DNA of 64,000 bases from Lepidonotus clava (lineage: Eukaryota > Annelida > Polychaeta > Phyllodocida > Polynoidae). Positions within the stretch are counted from its first letter, which is position 1, and each line of letters begins with the position of its first letter. The stretch covers positions 50,490,232-50,554,231 of the forward strand of contig OW387136.1 of assembly GCA_936440205.1 (NCBI GenBank), in the 5' to 3' direction. A model generated the notes under the pieces. It worked only from the letters and a program-made list of their open reading frames with translations, did no database searches and had not been told where the DNA came from. Position numbers and translations under genes: made by a program. Below are positions 23,511 to 34,741 of this stretch, piece by piece.

Positions 23511-23526
23511 GGCCCTTCTCAGGGCC
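23511..23526 (+). terminator. histone 3' stem-loop
   Basis: GGCCCTTCTCAGGGCC is a perfect 6-bp stem with a 4-base TTCT-type loop. It matches the animal histone mRNA 3'-end consensus and lies 29 bases after the stop codon. It is bound by SLBP for U7-directed cleavage. Confidence 0.95.
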
Positions 23527-23535
23527 AAACACAAA

Positions 23536-23551
23536 GGTCCTTCTCAGGACC
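23536..23551 (+). terminator. second histone-like stem-loop with compensatory change
   Basis: GGTCCTTCTCAGGACC lies nine bases after the first stem-loop. The third stem pair is T-A instead of C-G, so the stem is preserved by a paired change. It may be a back-up or a duplicated processing element. Confidence 0.8.
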
Positions 23552-23599
23552 ACCCAACTCTCTCAAAAGTTGTCACTCACTCTAACCGTCAGCCTGCAA

Positions 23600-24118
23600 A
23601 GGTTTGACGTTACCCCGACCCCAGTCCCATCCTCACATCAAGCCGGTATCACTTTAAGGCATATACCAAGATAATCATTTGGCCCCCATGCCTAAATTTA
23701 TTCAGAATTTTATTCATGAAAGGTACTGAAATCCCCCTAGAAATCTCCGAATCGGAAATTTAATATAATCTTCCATTCCGGTGCCTCAGACCACTAGTTC
23801 CGGGTCGATTTATAACCCCACTTTTCACAAAATTATCTTAACGGATTCTTTTATTCTTTTTTAATAGATTTGGCAAATTTAAGTAGGATATTGAGTCGTG
23901 TCAACCCCCGTAATAATAAGTAATCTAATGAGAGTGTGAAATAATGTATTAAGCAAGCTGTAATAAGTTGGGTTCCAATCATCTATAAGATCTCATTCTC
24001 TCAGAATTACTGTTATATAATGAGTCATTTGCCCCCAAAGTATTATGAAAACGGAGTTACCATCGCACTATCAGAATTACGCTCACTTTCTAGTTATGCC
24101 TAGTCAGACCTTCACATT
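23600..24118. other. no gene seen
   Basis: AT-rich sequence downstream of histone H1. I see no coding signature. Confidence 0.5.
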
Positions 24119-24396
24119 CAGAGATGCCACTTTTCCGTATTTTTTGCTTTAACAACTATTTTCAAATAGCCCCTAAATTCGACAGGCAAATGTTTTTTGT
24201 ATCGAATTTCAGGTACCATACAGTACATGTACTATATGACAGGCACATATGGTTTGTTTCAGTATCAGAGCTTAAATACTGAAGAAAGGGTTCCCGTATT
24301 TTAATACGGAAATAACTTAGTTAGTTCCGTATTAAAATATGGAAACCCGGTTTCATTATGTTTCGTATTTTTCATGTTTGATTAGTGGCATCTCTG
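24119..24396. mobile_element. MITE with CAGAGATGCCACT inverted ends
   Basis: CAGAGATGCCACT at 24119 and AGTGGCATCTCTG ending at 24396 are perfect inverted 13-mers. A central hairpin TCCGTATTAAAATA/TATTTTAATACGGA lies near 24290-24350. I could not read a target duplication. Confidence 0.75.
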
Positions 24397-24399
24397 CAG

Positions 24400-26250
24400 A
24401 TCTACTCTCATTTTCAACCAAATAATATTTTGCGCGCTTACTGCGATGCACGAAATTTAATATATCAAAAGTCACTTTTTTATTTCAATGTCTGACAGTT
24501 TGGCGTTAGCGTAGGGAAGAATTCACACAAATAGGGAGTTTTAGCACTCCACAAAGCATCTCAAAACGCAAACGCAACGTATCTCTTATCCCAGGTGTAA
24601 TGACTGGTACCAAAATTTTAACTTCACAGGAATATTTTGTTGCCTGTGGTATCAATAAATATGTATTTGCTTTTAATGAAAGTTGCACTGGTAGTCTGTA
24701 ATGTAGCTTGAAAGTTTTGAGATACGTCAACTCATCGAGATGCGTTGTGGTTGCTAACACTCCCTAAGCTTTTTCCTGTGCACTCGACCGCGACGCATCC
24801 CCCCCCCCCCCCGCTAGGAATGGCACTATCCTTTGTCTACCTGTACACGCGTGCGGAAATTCCTTCATGGTGTCCAGAGTGTGAATGGGTGTTTTTTTTA
24901 AACATCTGCGTTCCCCTTTTTTAAAGTTTACTGCATGGACTGAAGTTAGAATATACAACTATTCAAAACATTCATGTAGTTATTAGATCGACCAAAATGT
25001 TAATGCGTAAATCTCGAGTAATTTTTTTTAGCTGAATTGCGCTTTTGTCTTAACAAAACATAAGGGCTCTAGACTATGAATTAACAATTCCCCTTTGTCA
25101 GACCCTATCCAGAAAAGTGAACATGAAAACAGAACACCTGCATTTTCCAAGTCGGTCCGGAAGGCCGGAGACAGTTTTGTTTTACAAGTACGCACTGTTT
25201 AACAGTTTTACGGTAGATTATGCATTTGGCCAAACTCTCTTGCGATAATTAAAGAAAAAACTGAATTTGTTTAAACAATTATATTTACCGTCGCAAAGAA
25301 ACCTTAGCATATGGCAGGGGCGACCTTTGATATTAATTATATATTCATCATACATGTGCTAATCGTCAAAAACCTAAAGGTATCCCAAGGTATGAGTTAT
25401 ATGCTAATAGGTGGAGATCATATCGGAATTCCTAAACTAGATTTGTCCCTTTTCGTTTTTGACATTTTGACGTAGCTGAATCAACGTCCGAAGTTTTTAA
25501 GCTACCGGTCGGCAAATCCATCCCTTGACAGATTTTTTTCTCTCTTCGCCGTATTCTTAGACAGCGCAATCAAAAAGCTATCTTCAAGTTTAGTTTCCCC
25601 TCTCATAGTATAATCACAACACAAGATCAAATTGAGAATATTATGTTTAATTCTTTACATATGTACAATGTATACATTATGTGACACACATTCCTACTTC
25701 CACACTGCTTGTAGATATCAGCTCAGCATGCACTCTAGCCGTGGATTCGCATTTCACTCAAGGGGATAATTTCTTTACATGTTTTTATGAAAATTACTAA
25801 CTTTGGTTCACCCAATTAAACGGAACAAAAAAAAAAAGTCTGAAAAATGCCATTGCAAAGCCGACATGTCATTGTCCTGCAGATTTCACTGGCTGACGCG
25901 GCAACATTGATTTGTCATTTTGTCTGTTAATTTAAGGTAACAGCAGTAATATCAATGTGTAATCGCACGATTTCTCTTTAAACTCAGGGGTAGATAAGGC
26001 ATCAAGAATACTACTATCCTTATCACGTATCCTTGGCACCAAGTGGCTCGCATAATTCTAAATAAGCCAAATACCATGGCAATGTAATACGCATATATTC
26101 TCTTGCACAGGGCATTCTTTTTCTGTTTTTCTCTCCCATGTTCTTTTACACACTTAACAGATATGTTTACCCCAAATTATGTACTGATCTACAATACTTT
26201 TTTTCTTCGCCCGATTATTGAGTTATCACCCCATGTTATCGACTATCATC
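24400..26250. other. no gene seen
   Basis: Non-coding sequence between the MITE and the 3' side of MRPL19. No exon, RNA gene or repeat could be supported. Confidence 0.5.
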
Positions 26251-26259
26251 CTGTGACCC

Positions 26260-26680
26260 TTCTATGGGCATCATGGATCTGTGCACCTTGGTCATGATGC
26301 TTGTTGATGCACAGCTTACACTTATATATTGCCCCCGACAGTTCAGTCACATTCATCCCCGCATTCCATCTAACTTTAACAAACTAGACCACAATTTCCG
26401 ACCCCCGTTGGTCATTTTGCGCCTTGTATGTGCTTTCTCTATAGGCTTCATAGCGGTGTGTACTTCGGTCATGATGGTCTTGGTGTCTTCCTCGTTGATG
26501 TTTTCCCGGTACTCCTTCATCAGGTCGTACTTCTCCCATGGCTTCTTGGCCCAGCCCGGTCTCCACAGTCTGATAAATCTGCTAACACACCAAGTCGCTA
26601 TTACCACCCCCTGATGGTCATTCTTTTGGGTGCTATCCCTATGGGCATAATGGCGCCTCAGTCTTGATGGCTGATGATGC
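26260..26680 (-). repeat. decaying tandem copies of the MRPL19 last-exon end
   Basis: Bases 26394-26556 match 26744-26908 of the real exon at about 95 percent. On the minus strand they read [21 protein letters not shown] and onward to [19 protein letters not shown], without the stop at the same place. More diverged fragments of the same segment (CTATGGGCATCATGG...GGTCATGATG) start near 26265 and 26638. The copies lie downstream of the gene's stop codon. Confidence 0.88.
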
Positions 26681-26740
26681 AAACCTTACAGTCATATTCC
26701 CCTGCCTACAGTCAGTTTATTCCACTAAAACACAACAGAG

Positions 26741-27004
26741 TTATTTCCGACTGCCAGTGGTCATTTTGCGCCTTGTATGTGCTTTCTCTATAGGTTTCAT
26801 AGCGGTGTGTACTTCGGTCATGATGGTCTCAGCGTCTTCCTCGTTGATGTTTTCCCGGTACTCCTTCATCAAGTCGTACTTCTCCCATGGCTTCTTGGCC
26901 CGCTCGGCCTTCATCTTCCGCTTGGCGCTGATCGCGGGCAGGACGGCCCCCTTCAGTTCCTGCCGCTCCCACCTCTCGTGCCACGGGGTAGGGTTCAACA
27001 GGAT
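26741..27004 (-). CDS. MRPL19: MRPL19 exon 6 (last)
   Basis: The acceptor is TTTCAG|ATCCTG. The exon encodes 87 residues from [13 protein letters not shown] to MTTGSRK and a TAA stop. The second half of the exon is copied downstream at 26394-26556. Confidence 0.93.
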   Translation of the reverse strand: MLLNPTPWHERWERQELKGAVLPAISAKRKMKAERAKKPWEKYDLMKEYRENINEEDAETIMTEVHTAMKPIEKAHTRRKMTTGSRK

Positions 27005-30000
27005 CTGAAACATTGAAAAGGTGTTTATGTACCACTCAGGTTGGACATAACCAGGGACCCGAGGCCCTAGAAAACAGGTTGGCCAATAGGTTTTCTTTCC
27101 CAGGGGCCAAATTGGCTCCTTAGTCCTAGAAGATCAGGGATCAGTTATAAAAGTGTTATTTTTCATATTGGGGAAAAAAAAGTCAATTTGTTGATAACTT
27201 AGTTTTAAATTCATACAACTTCACTGATTGTTGCAGTTAAATCAAAATAATACTCTGAATGAGGACCTGGACATTTTGGTGCAAAGCTAGATTTTTACAA
27301 TTTATGGCCCTACTTTGTATAATTCGTGGAGGGGTGGGTGCTCGGGGACTTAATGCTTCAATATAGAGATGTCTAGATGTCTCTTGTCTATCCCTACTGC
27401 TAAGATACACCAAATCGAGATATAATTGAGTATGCAATCTTGGAGTAATTTACATACCTTTATTTACTCTCAGTAATAGACAATTAATGTCCCATTAGTT
27501 TATTTCTCGGTCAAAATTATGTTGTTCACATGTAACATCTTTAAGTCAGTGAGACACAAACCTCATCCTTTTGTTAAACATTTTCTCTTGTATGGCCTAA
27601 GCAGTTTCGATTGAGTTACAAAAATGCATGGCTATAATGAAATTTATGGAATTTCGTTAAAAAAGGGTAGAAAATGTATAACTTACCTTCGTGTCGTTGA
27701 TGGGGATTGGGGCGCCGGGCGGGTGGGGCACGGGCTCCATGTCGAACGGGAAGGTGGAGTACTGGGCCGGGGCGTCCCGCAGGTAGTAGAGTCTATTGTC
27801 TAACCGCTTCTCCAACTTCAACACCTCAACCTTCTGAAGAGTCGGGTTGTACGTCTCGTACATAATCTCCACACCTATCAGGGGTTAAGAACAGAGTATC
27901 AGTAACATGTATATGTAGTACAGTCTTAACCACTTCTCCAACTTCCACACCTCAACCTTCTGAACTCGATTCTCTGAACGGTCAGGTTATTCACTGCATA
28001 CATTATCTGTTATAAAAACGTATCTCAGATACATCAGTCCTCTTTGTGCTACATGAATATAATGAACACTACAGTAACATGTTGATATAAGATGCTGAGG
28101 CTATACTTAACCATAAATCCGCATTGGTGGATGCCTTTCAGACTTGGCATTGGCATTTACTGATGGGGTTACATTAACAGACACTCTTCTCTACACAATT
28201 AAGGTAGTGCGTAACAAAAGGAAATAGATTTTTAGCATGCTGTAAAGTAGAAGGGAGGAATTATATAGTAGAGGGGAGGAATTACATTTTCTACGTCTAA
28301 TATCTGGTGATGGATTGAACACTTATTAATAGAGAAACGATAAGATCTCAAAAGAGCTATAATTAATTTCAAACAGATTCAGACCAATCGGCAAGGCAAG
28401 CCAAGAAGCCAGCAGCCAAGAAGCCCAAGAACACCTGAACTGCGTGACATTTCGTCAGATATTCATGAGATTATCATTGGACATCTCTCTATACAATGTC
28501 GAACAATTTAAACAAAATTAACCATTATTTTCATATTTTTGCTGGGCAATATGTCCAATGTTTTAGGCCAATGTGCCGGACATTTTCCTCAAAACTTAAG
28601 GCGAAAATGTCATTTTCAAAAGCACAGAGACATTGAGACCATACTCGACTATACCTTGTCCGTCGACGATGTTGCGGAGGACGAAGAAGGCCTTGAGCAT
28701 GTGGCCGCCCTGCTCGATACAGATGCCCACGAAGCGGTTCTTCTTCCCGGGGGAGTAGGGGTCGGACACGGTCACCGCCAGCACGCTACCTGCAGACGGT
28801 TACAGACGGTACATCAAATTTATTGTTATATTTTTCTTTAAGTGTTGCAATAATCTTTGGTTTGTCCGCGGGTTTCAGACAATTACATGAAATGGCAAAT
28901 ATATAATTATGAAAATTAAGTATTTTGCAACGCAGTCAAAATCCGCCAGTCTCTTTATTTATTGCACACAATCGGATGAAATACAAATACATAATACTAT
29001 ACCGAATCTATAACAAATCTTGATAGGTATTGCCAGTGCTAAACGTATGCACTTTTCCAATATCTACAATCCAACAATATGTGAATGCTCAAATTCTAGC
29101 CAAAGATTCACTAAATGCTGATATATCGATATAGAAACACTATACCTATCGACAGTGATAGAGGGTTCATTACAGTAATTTCAATATATAATTTAATTAT
29201 GTGTCCTGTCAGTGCTTCACGTGTGCACTATTACAGAACTCTAAATAAACTCAAAACGGGAAAAGTCAAATAAGAAAGTTAAGTTTTTGGAAAGCAATCA
29301 GTAAACGGTACACTCGAAGTATAATGAATCAGGTAGGTCTACTGATTGACACTTAAAAATTCTTCACGTCGGTTACCACTTCACTTCTTCACATCCGGGC
29401 CCACGACTTTTTTTTCAGAAATAAAAATAAACCTTTGTCGGACTTTTTTAACCCCCCAAAATCAAAATAAGATCTGTTGAAAAAAGTTTGTGAGAAAATT
29501 CTAAACTGAGAAACAGGTTCTCCAATTTGTCGCAATTTCACATTTTGTTTTTGGAGAATTTGGCAGGTACGACCTTTATAATGACTTGGTAAATGGAAAA
29601 ACTAAACGAGACATAATAAGACCTACGTAAACCATAGCATAAGCCTTTTTATATTCCTACTGAGGTTACTTATCAAAGAAAGAAAAGTTTCCTGTCAAGA
29701 GTTTTAAATTTTCAAATGTGGATACATTTAAAAATAAATTTTCCCATCAGAAGTGATGTTTTTTTTTTAACTAAAGAAGAGAAGAAAAAAATCCCGGACA
29801 CGATACCGGCAATTCTGTCTCGCAGATTAGCTTTCTCTGATGCCAACTCCCCTATCTCTGCAGCCTGATAACTCACCCACGTAGAACTCGGGTATGTCGA
29901 CCACTGCCCTTCGCCGCAGCATGTCGCGCCTCTGCAGCATCTCGGCCACACGGTCCCTTTTACGTGGGTCGGGGTGGGGCAGGAACTCAGGGTAAACATA

Positions 30001-33000
30001 CCTGTAACGGCAACCAGTAAAGTGTCTGTTAGCCGTGTTCTACTTCAGAGGTCAGGGACGTAAGTTGGGGACAGTGAAAAAAAAGCATTTGGAAAACCTG
30101 AATGCGCCATAAAATGATGTGAAACGTGTTTTAAATATCAAGTTTTGAAAACAATTTTTTGAGGTGCTAAAGAGAAAAAATCGGAAATCTGACAAACATT
30201 GGAAAACTTCCTTTCCTGAGAGGTGTAACAACGATGTTTTGCCTCGCTTAACTTTTAGTTGTAAACTTTCTCACTGTGATGCACATTTTATTTATTGTTT
30301 GTGATAGGGTCCTATAACAATCTTCAAACTATCATGCACATAATACGTAATCGGTATGATACCTCAGAATAAAACCTTTAGTCATTTGATGTAGCATCTT
30401 GCGGATTCAGATGGTTCATGTGATTAAGGCAACACAAGAACTAACTTTAATAGGTCCCCTCTATTTTACTACATTCTCGTTTAGGCTCAAAAGTCTAAAC
30501 CGTAAACGTGGCCTGATCAAATTCATTACAAAATATCCAATTTGCGAAAATCATCTCATATACATTTGAACAGGCATTTACATTATAACAATGGCATAGG
30601 AAAAACACATTACATTATGATTTTCTATCTATCCACAGATGTGTACTTACTTGTAGTCCCTGGGGGCCGTTTTCGCCGGTCGCGGGACCCTTTTCTCCGC
30701 CTGTGGGTTGAGCTCCGACCGGCGGTGTTTCTCGACCGTCTCGTTGGGTAATGTGTTCGATAAACGGATCTGTACTTGGGATACTGAAACAAAGTAATAG
30801 TCTAATTGAATATATAGATCTATATGTTTAAAAAAATATATTAATAATTCTATATACATATATATATATATACATGTATATATATATAATACCAGAAAAA
30901 ACAATCCAATAATTGCACTGTTGGGGCATACTGGTGAACACCAACAAAGGATTCTCTGGAGGAATGTTTTATGACTACAAAAAGTGATAACTAAGTATAG
31001 TCTATTAGGTCAAAAATAAAAAATTGTTGTGTTCAGATAACCCTACCTACCCTAAATTTTTGGCCCTACCCTAACTTTTTTTAAAGGAAATTTTTAATTA
31101 TTTATTTTCAAAATCCAAAAGAATTGACCTAAAATAGCATGGGAAACCATAGAACAGCACATAGATACTCAGGGCATGTATTTTAGATGCTAAAAATGTT
31201 TTTGGAGGATATTTTGAGGATATTTTGAATTTTTTCTTTATTTCCAACACTGCCCGGGTATCTTTGGTAAGAAAAAAAAAAAAAATTTCGACCTACCTAC
31301 CCTTTAAAAAAACAAGAAGCAAATGACTATCAAAGTTCCGATCGTTGGAACGATCGATGTTCGCCCTTGACTAGAAATCAGAAATCTCATCATAGAGGTG
31401 GGGGTCCCAGTAGTGTCCGTTGGGCAGTGCAGCTGTCCCGGGCAGCTGTACACTCATTGGTCAACCTGATTGACCAATAGGACTCCCTCCTATATCACTG
31501 TCCATGCGCCCAAGCAACCATGACCCCCCCCCCCCCTCTCCTCCTCCCCCTACCAGGCCTTGCATACACTGACTGCCTAGACCCTGACTGCCTCACACCC
31601 CCCCCCTCCCCCACCTCCCACTATGTTGAGTGGACTGTCAATGCCCCGGTCCCCTGCACCCACCCACATGCAGGTGACTGTGGCTCAAGTACTGGTTATG
31701 TAACCCACTTCTGGCTTCTCAAACTGCACCCTGCCCCACCCCCACTCCTTGAACTGAGTTCAAGGAGTGGGGGTGGGGGAGGGTGCAAGGGAGAGGCCTG
31801 CCCACTAAATTACACTTGATGCACACTAATTGTCCTGCTTACAAATGCATGCCGGTGGACAAAGGCCTGTAGCTACTTGTATGTAAGATTGTGTAACCGG
31901 GCAATCAGATCAAAGCCCAAATACCTACAAAAGACATGACTGATTGAGTGAGCCCTTCCCATAAGCTACAATACTAAAAACTATAATTAAGGGCTCACAA
32001 AAAAAAAACAGATTTTATTTATCCTGGGGTGAGTAGGATTGCTCCTGTATTCCCTCACCTCCAGCCAGAACTTATTCTATTACAATTTCCTGCTTGAATA
32101 TGCATACTCATTTTACTTTAATATTGGAAAAATACAAATATTATGGAAAAAAATTCAAAATCCAAAATCCATTTTTAAAAGTTCTCTCCACCTGCTATTT
32201 TTTTTTTGACGTATGTTACCTGAACACAAACTTTTTTTTGTTGACCTAATCCGACAATACTAAGTTTATTTTAACTTAATGTATGGAAACGTCCACAGAA
32301 AGACTCATTCCACGTTTAGAGTTTACTTGGGCTGGCCTGTCTGTTTCCCATAACAAATAAACGATCAAATGTTTTCTGGATTGTCTTCTTTGATTTTCCA
32401 GGTGGAGAGAACTTTTATGAATGCACCTGTTGAAATAAAATTTATTTCGACAGGTGCATTGTAGTCATGTAAAATAGTACCAGGGGCGGATCCAGGAATG
32501 GGGGGGGGGGCATAAGCCCCATGCGCGCCGCCCTACTCAGCCATGGATCCATCCCTGGGTACACAAAAGTAAGTCTGGCTTCACAACCCCCGTGGGGATC
32601 TGGGGTGGGGGTTCCTTCGGGAGCCTCCTGGGAAGAATAGGACCTAAGGTCCCCAGCAGCCCCTTGCTGTTCGTAGAAGGCGACAAATGGGGGGACCAGA
32701 CTCAGTAGCTCTTTGGTAGAGTGCCCGCCCTGAGTCTGGAAGGTCTTGGGATTTATCCCTGGCCGAGTCACACCAAAGACTTTAACAATGGCACTCGGTA
32801 TAAAGTAATAACCACGAAACATAACTGGTCAGCCTGGTGTCAGTATAATGTGACTGGGTGGGGTATTGTGTGGGCCTATGACATGATATCTCAGTGTGGC
32901 AGCACTATAAAGAGGGCATTGGGTCCCACTGCTACAAATAGGCACCTCATCTCATAGATTCGGTCACCGCCCCTGTGGCGTAAAACAAGCTGAAAGGCTT

Positions 33001-34333
33001 TACCTTGTGCAGTCTGGTAAAAGAACCCTGAAGGGTTGGCCGGACGTTAAACTAATCCCACAAACAAACAAACTGGCTTCACACGTTCAGTGACAGTGAC
33101 ACTGGCCAAAAACATTCGGTTAATATCAATCATGAAACTGAAAGATACTCCTGACAGAGCTTGATCATGTGCCATTCATTAGAATACTGTGTATTTTTTA
33201 CTCAACCCAAGTCCACTGTCAAACTCAAAGCAATCTTTAACCGATGGAGTAAGTAAGACTATAAAGACTTAAAAGAGAAATGTTTTTGAAAGCCAGCAAG
33301 TACTGTTGAGTTGTCAGAGTTCTAGAGGTTCTGTTGTCGACAAACTGTCAACAGCGGCAGTTTGCTCCTCAACTCAGATCAGCTGCGGTGTATCACTGTA
33401 TTATGTATGTATAAAAGAAAAATATAGTATGCTGTTGCCGAGTGTTGTGACTCGGGCCGGTCTCGGCGACCTGTCATGTGCCAAACTGAATCGGACACTG
33501 GTCGGACACTAGACCCCTTACGATGGGACAAGAATTCATTGAAAACAATAATATCAAGTCGTTTACAAGATATATACATCCAGAAATATACCGAATATAC
33601 TAGGAACCCGGGAAACGAAGAAAAATGTAAAGTTATTAATAACTGTCATGAAGACCATTATAAACAGAGAGACTACCTAGAAAGGGTTGTATCACCAGAA
33701 ATAAGAAGTATCATAACACAGCTTAGAATAGATATGAATTGTACCGCTGATAGCCGTTTTAGAAGCTTTAGAAATAAAAAGACTATTAGCCAATCATGTA
33801 CTTGTGGTGACCCGAAACAAGATGTATATCATATTCTCCTTGTCTGTAAAAACACTAAGTTAACATCAATTAGAAATAAATTTGAGAACAACTACCAAAA
33901 CTACTGTCAAAAATATAAAGACAAAAGCGTAGCACAGAAAACATCAGAGATCTTGAATGTCACCCCCCACTGTCATAAGAATGACTTAGAAAGGTCAACC
34001 TTACTTATCTGTACATTTATTAAAAATATATACGCAGCCACTAGGGCCTTAGAGATGTAGCCTAGCTAACAAAGTTTATTCCTATGTCTGGTGTTGACAT
34101 AAATGTACCTGTACGTTAGTCAAATAAACCATTTCGTATTTCGTATTTCGTATTTCGGTCGCTGCACGGCACAGCAGGAGCTGAACACACGGAATGAGTG
34201 ATTCATAGACTTCACCTGTGCAATATCAAAAGTTGTGAACTGTTTATGACCATGAAACAAGCGTATACTTACAGCATTGTGGCAATAACCGTAGTGTTTT
34301 CAGTCGCATGCACATCTGACTGGGCAGCGCCAT
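26741..34333 (-). CDS. MRPL19: mitochondrial ribosomal protein bL19m, complete, six exons
   Basis: Coding exons are 34273-34333, 30651-30783, 29877-30001, 28655-28789, 27687-27874 and 26741-27004, all with GT/AG borders and matching phases (1, 2, 1, 1, 0). They give 906 bases or 301 residues; the human protein has 292. The N-terminus ([17 protein letters not shown]) is basic, has no acidic residues and fits a mitochondrial targeting peptide. [20 protein letters not shown] (about 87-106) corresponds to [21 protein letters not shown] in human MRPL19. Next come the bL19 core [40 protein letters not shown] and [19 protein letters not shown], then the mitochondrial C-terminal extension with [10 protein letters not shown] and [11 protein letters not shown]. 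The protein is part of the large mitoribosomal subunit. A possible poly(A) signal (AATAAA on the minus strand) is at 26716-26721, just after the stop. Confidence 0.95.
27687..27874 (-). CDS. MRPL19: MRPL19 exon 5
   Basis: The acceptor is GATAG|GTGTGG and the donor CGAAG|GTAAGTT. It encodes [20 protein letters not shown] through [11 protein letters not shown] and leaves in phase 0. Confidence 0.93.
28388..28440 (+). pseudogene. histone H1 tail fragment in MRPL19 intron 4
   Basis: The run CCAAGAAGCCAGCAGCCAAG is identical to the end of the H1 coding region about 4.9 kb away. After a few missing bases comes AACACCTG, which is the sequence just past the H1 stop codon. The match across the stop suggests a true copied fragment and not a chance Lys-Ala codon run. 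Confidence 0.7.
28655..28789 (-). CDS. MRPL19: MRPL19 exon 4
   Basis: The acceptor is CTGCAG|GTAGC and the donor ACAAG|GTATAG. It encodes [21 protein letters not shown] through [11 protein letters not shown], the beta-barrel core that contacts rRNA in the family. Confidence 0.93.
29877..30001 (-). CDS. MRPL19: MRPL19 exon 3
   Basis: The acceptor is TTACAG|GTATG and the donor CGTGG|GTGAGT. It encodes [16 protein letters not shown] and [18 protein letters not shown], the conserved entry to the bL19 domain. Confidence 0.92.
30651..30783 (-). CDS. MRPL19: MRPL19 exon 2
   Basis: The acceptor is TTTCAG|TATCCC and the donor CTACAA|GTAAGT. The exon encodes [14 protein letters not shown] through [13 protein letters not shown]. 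It enters in phase 1 and leaves in phase 2. Confidence 0.88.
31008..32255. mobile_element. 1.25-kb non-coding element with imperfect inverted ends
   Basis: ATTAGGTCAAAAATAAAAAA with TTGTGTTCAGATAAC at the left (31006-31045) is inverted at the right as GTTACCTGAACACAA with TTGTTGACCTAAT (32218-32250). The pyrimidine-rich motif CTACCTACCCT lies near the left end and again at about 31295-31310. The inside includes a perfect CGATCGTTGGAACGATCG palindrome (31343-31360) and C-rich low-complexity sequence. No transposase frame is seen. It lies in the MRPL19 first intron. Confidence 0.6.
32177..32416. repeat. 18-bp perfect inverted repeat, about 200 bases apart
   Basis: AAAAGTTCTCTCCACCTG (32177-32194) and CAGGTGGAGAGAACTTTT (32399-32416) are exact reverse complements. 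They may be the ends of a small element overlapping the right end of the 1.25-kb element. Confidence 0.8.
32420..32460. other. 41-bp near-perfect palindrome
   Basis: Arms 32420-32439 and 32441-32460 (AATGCACCTGTTGAAATAAA and its complement) pair at 19 of 20 positions around a single central base. Confidence 0.9.
32481..32557. mobile_element. short internally deleted MITE, CAGGGGCGGATCCAG family
   Basis: The left end CAGGGGCGGATCCAGG and the right end GGATCCATCCCTG surround a G run. It is less than half the length of its sisters. Confidence 0.6.
32580..33068 (+). mobile_element. tRNA-derived SINE with AAACAAAC tail
   Basis: TAGCTCTTTGGTAGAG (A-box-like, near 32708) and GGTCTTGGGATTTATCC (B-box-like, near 32743) are spaced as in a tRNA head. 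The body ends with CAAACAAACAAAC near 33065. The blocks CTCATCTCATAGAT and GTGGCGTAAAAC recur in the related element at 61970-62290. Confidence 0.65.
33476..34156 (+). mobile_element. 5'-truncated LINE, 3' end with TATTTCG tail
   Basis: The open frame 33476-34060 (194 residues) shares ordered blocks with the minus-strand frame at 15357-15812: [34 protein letters not shown] and [10 protein letters not shown]. After the stop comes GTCAAATAAAC and about three TATTTCG repeats (34131-34156). The true left boundary is unknown and may lie before 33410. It is inserted in MRPL19 intron 1. Confidence 0.75.
34273..34333 (-). CDS. MRPL19: MRPL19 exon 1
   Basis: The ATG at 34333-34331 follows a GC-rich leader. 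Twenty codons plus one base end at TGCT|GTAAG. An in-frame Met also occurs at residues 7 and 9. I chose the first because it keeps the full targeting peptide. Confidence 0.8.
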
Positions 34334-34741
34334 TTTGTCCTTGAGTGTGGCCGCGCGACTCGGAAAAACAGGACGTGAGATCTGAGGGTTAGTGTGGGCG
34401 GGAAACGGCAGGGGGCGCAACGAGTAGGGGGGACCAGGGGGCGGTAGGGGGCCGGGTAAAGGGTTCCCGCCAACCTGATCATGGGGCATTCCACATACGC
34501 TCCCTCTTTGTCCTTGTTTCATATTGAGCGAGTAGCATTTTGAGTTACACGTTTCACCCTATAGGCCTAGGCCTAGACCTAAAACATACACATTGAAGGA
34601 GCCGAGGCCCGGAGTTGTAGGTGGCCCCACAATAATCAGGGAGGGATTTAGACGGGGGCGCATGCATGGGGCGTGCGGCCCCCTTTTTTGAGTCAAATTT
34701 ATATAGATCTATATATATTTTAATGTAAATCTAGGCCTAAA

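Noticed and set aside
22876-23553. A 225-residue Leu/Gly-rich frame on the minus strand opposite histone H1, and a 124-residue Pro/Arg frame on the plus strand
   Set aside because: Both are shadows of the CCAAGAAG-type codon repeats of the H1 tail; no start context or family signature.
26264-27016. Several plus-strand frames of 64-116 residues opposite the MRPL19 last exon and its copies
   Set aside because: They are antisense shadows, repeated only because the exon end is repeated.
32700-32770. A possible functional tRNA gene
   Set aside because: Only A- and B-box-like parts match; the cloverleaf arms do not pair, and the unit belongs to a dispersed SINE.
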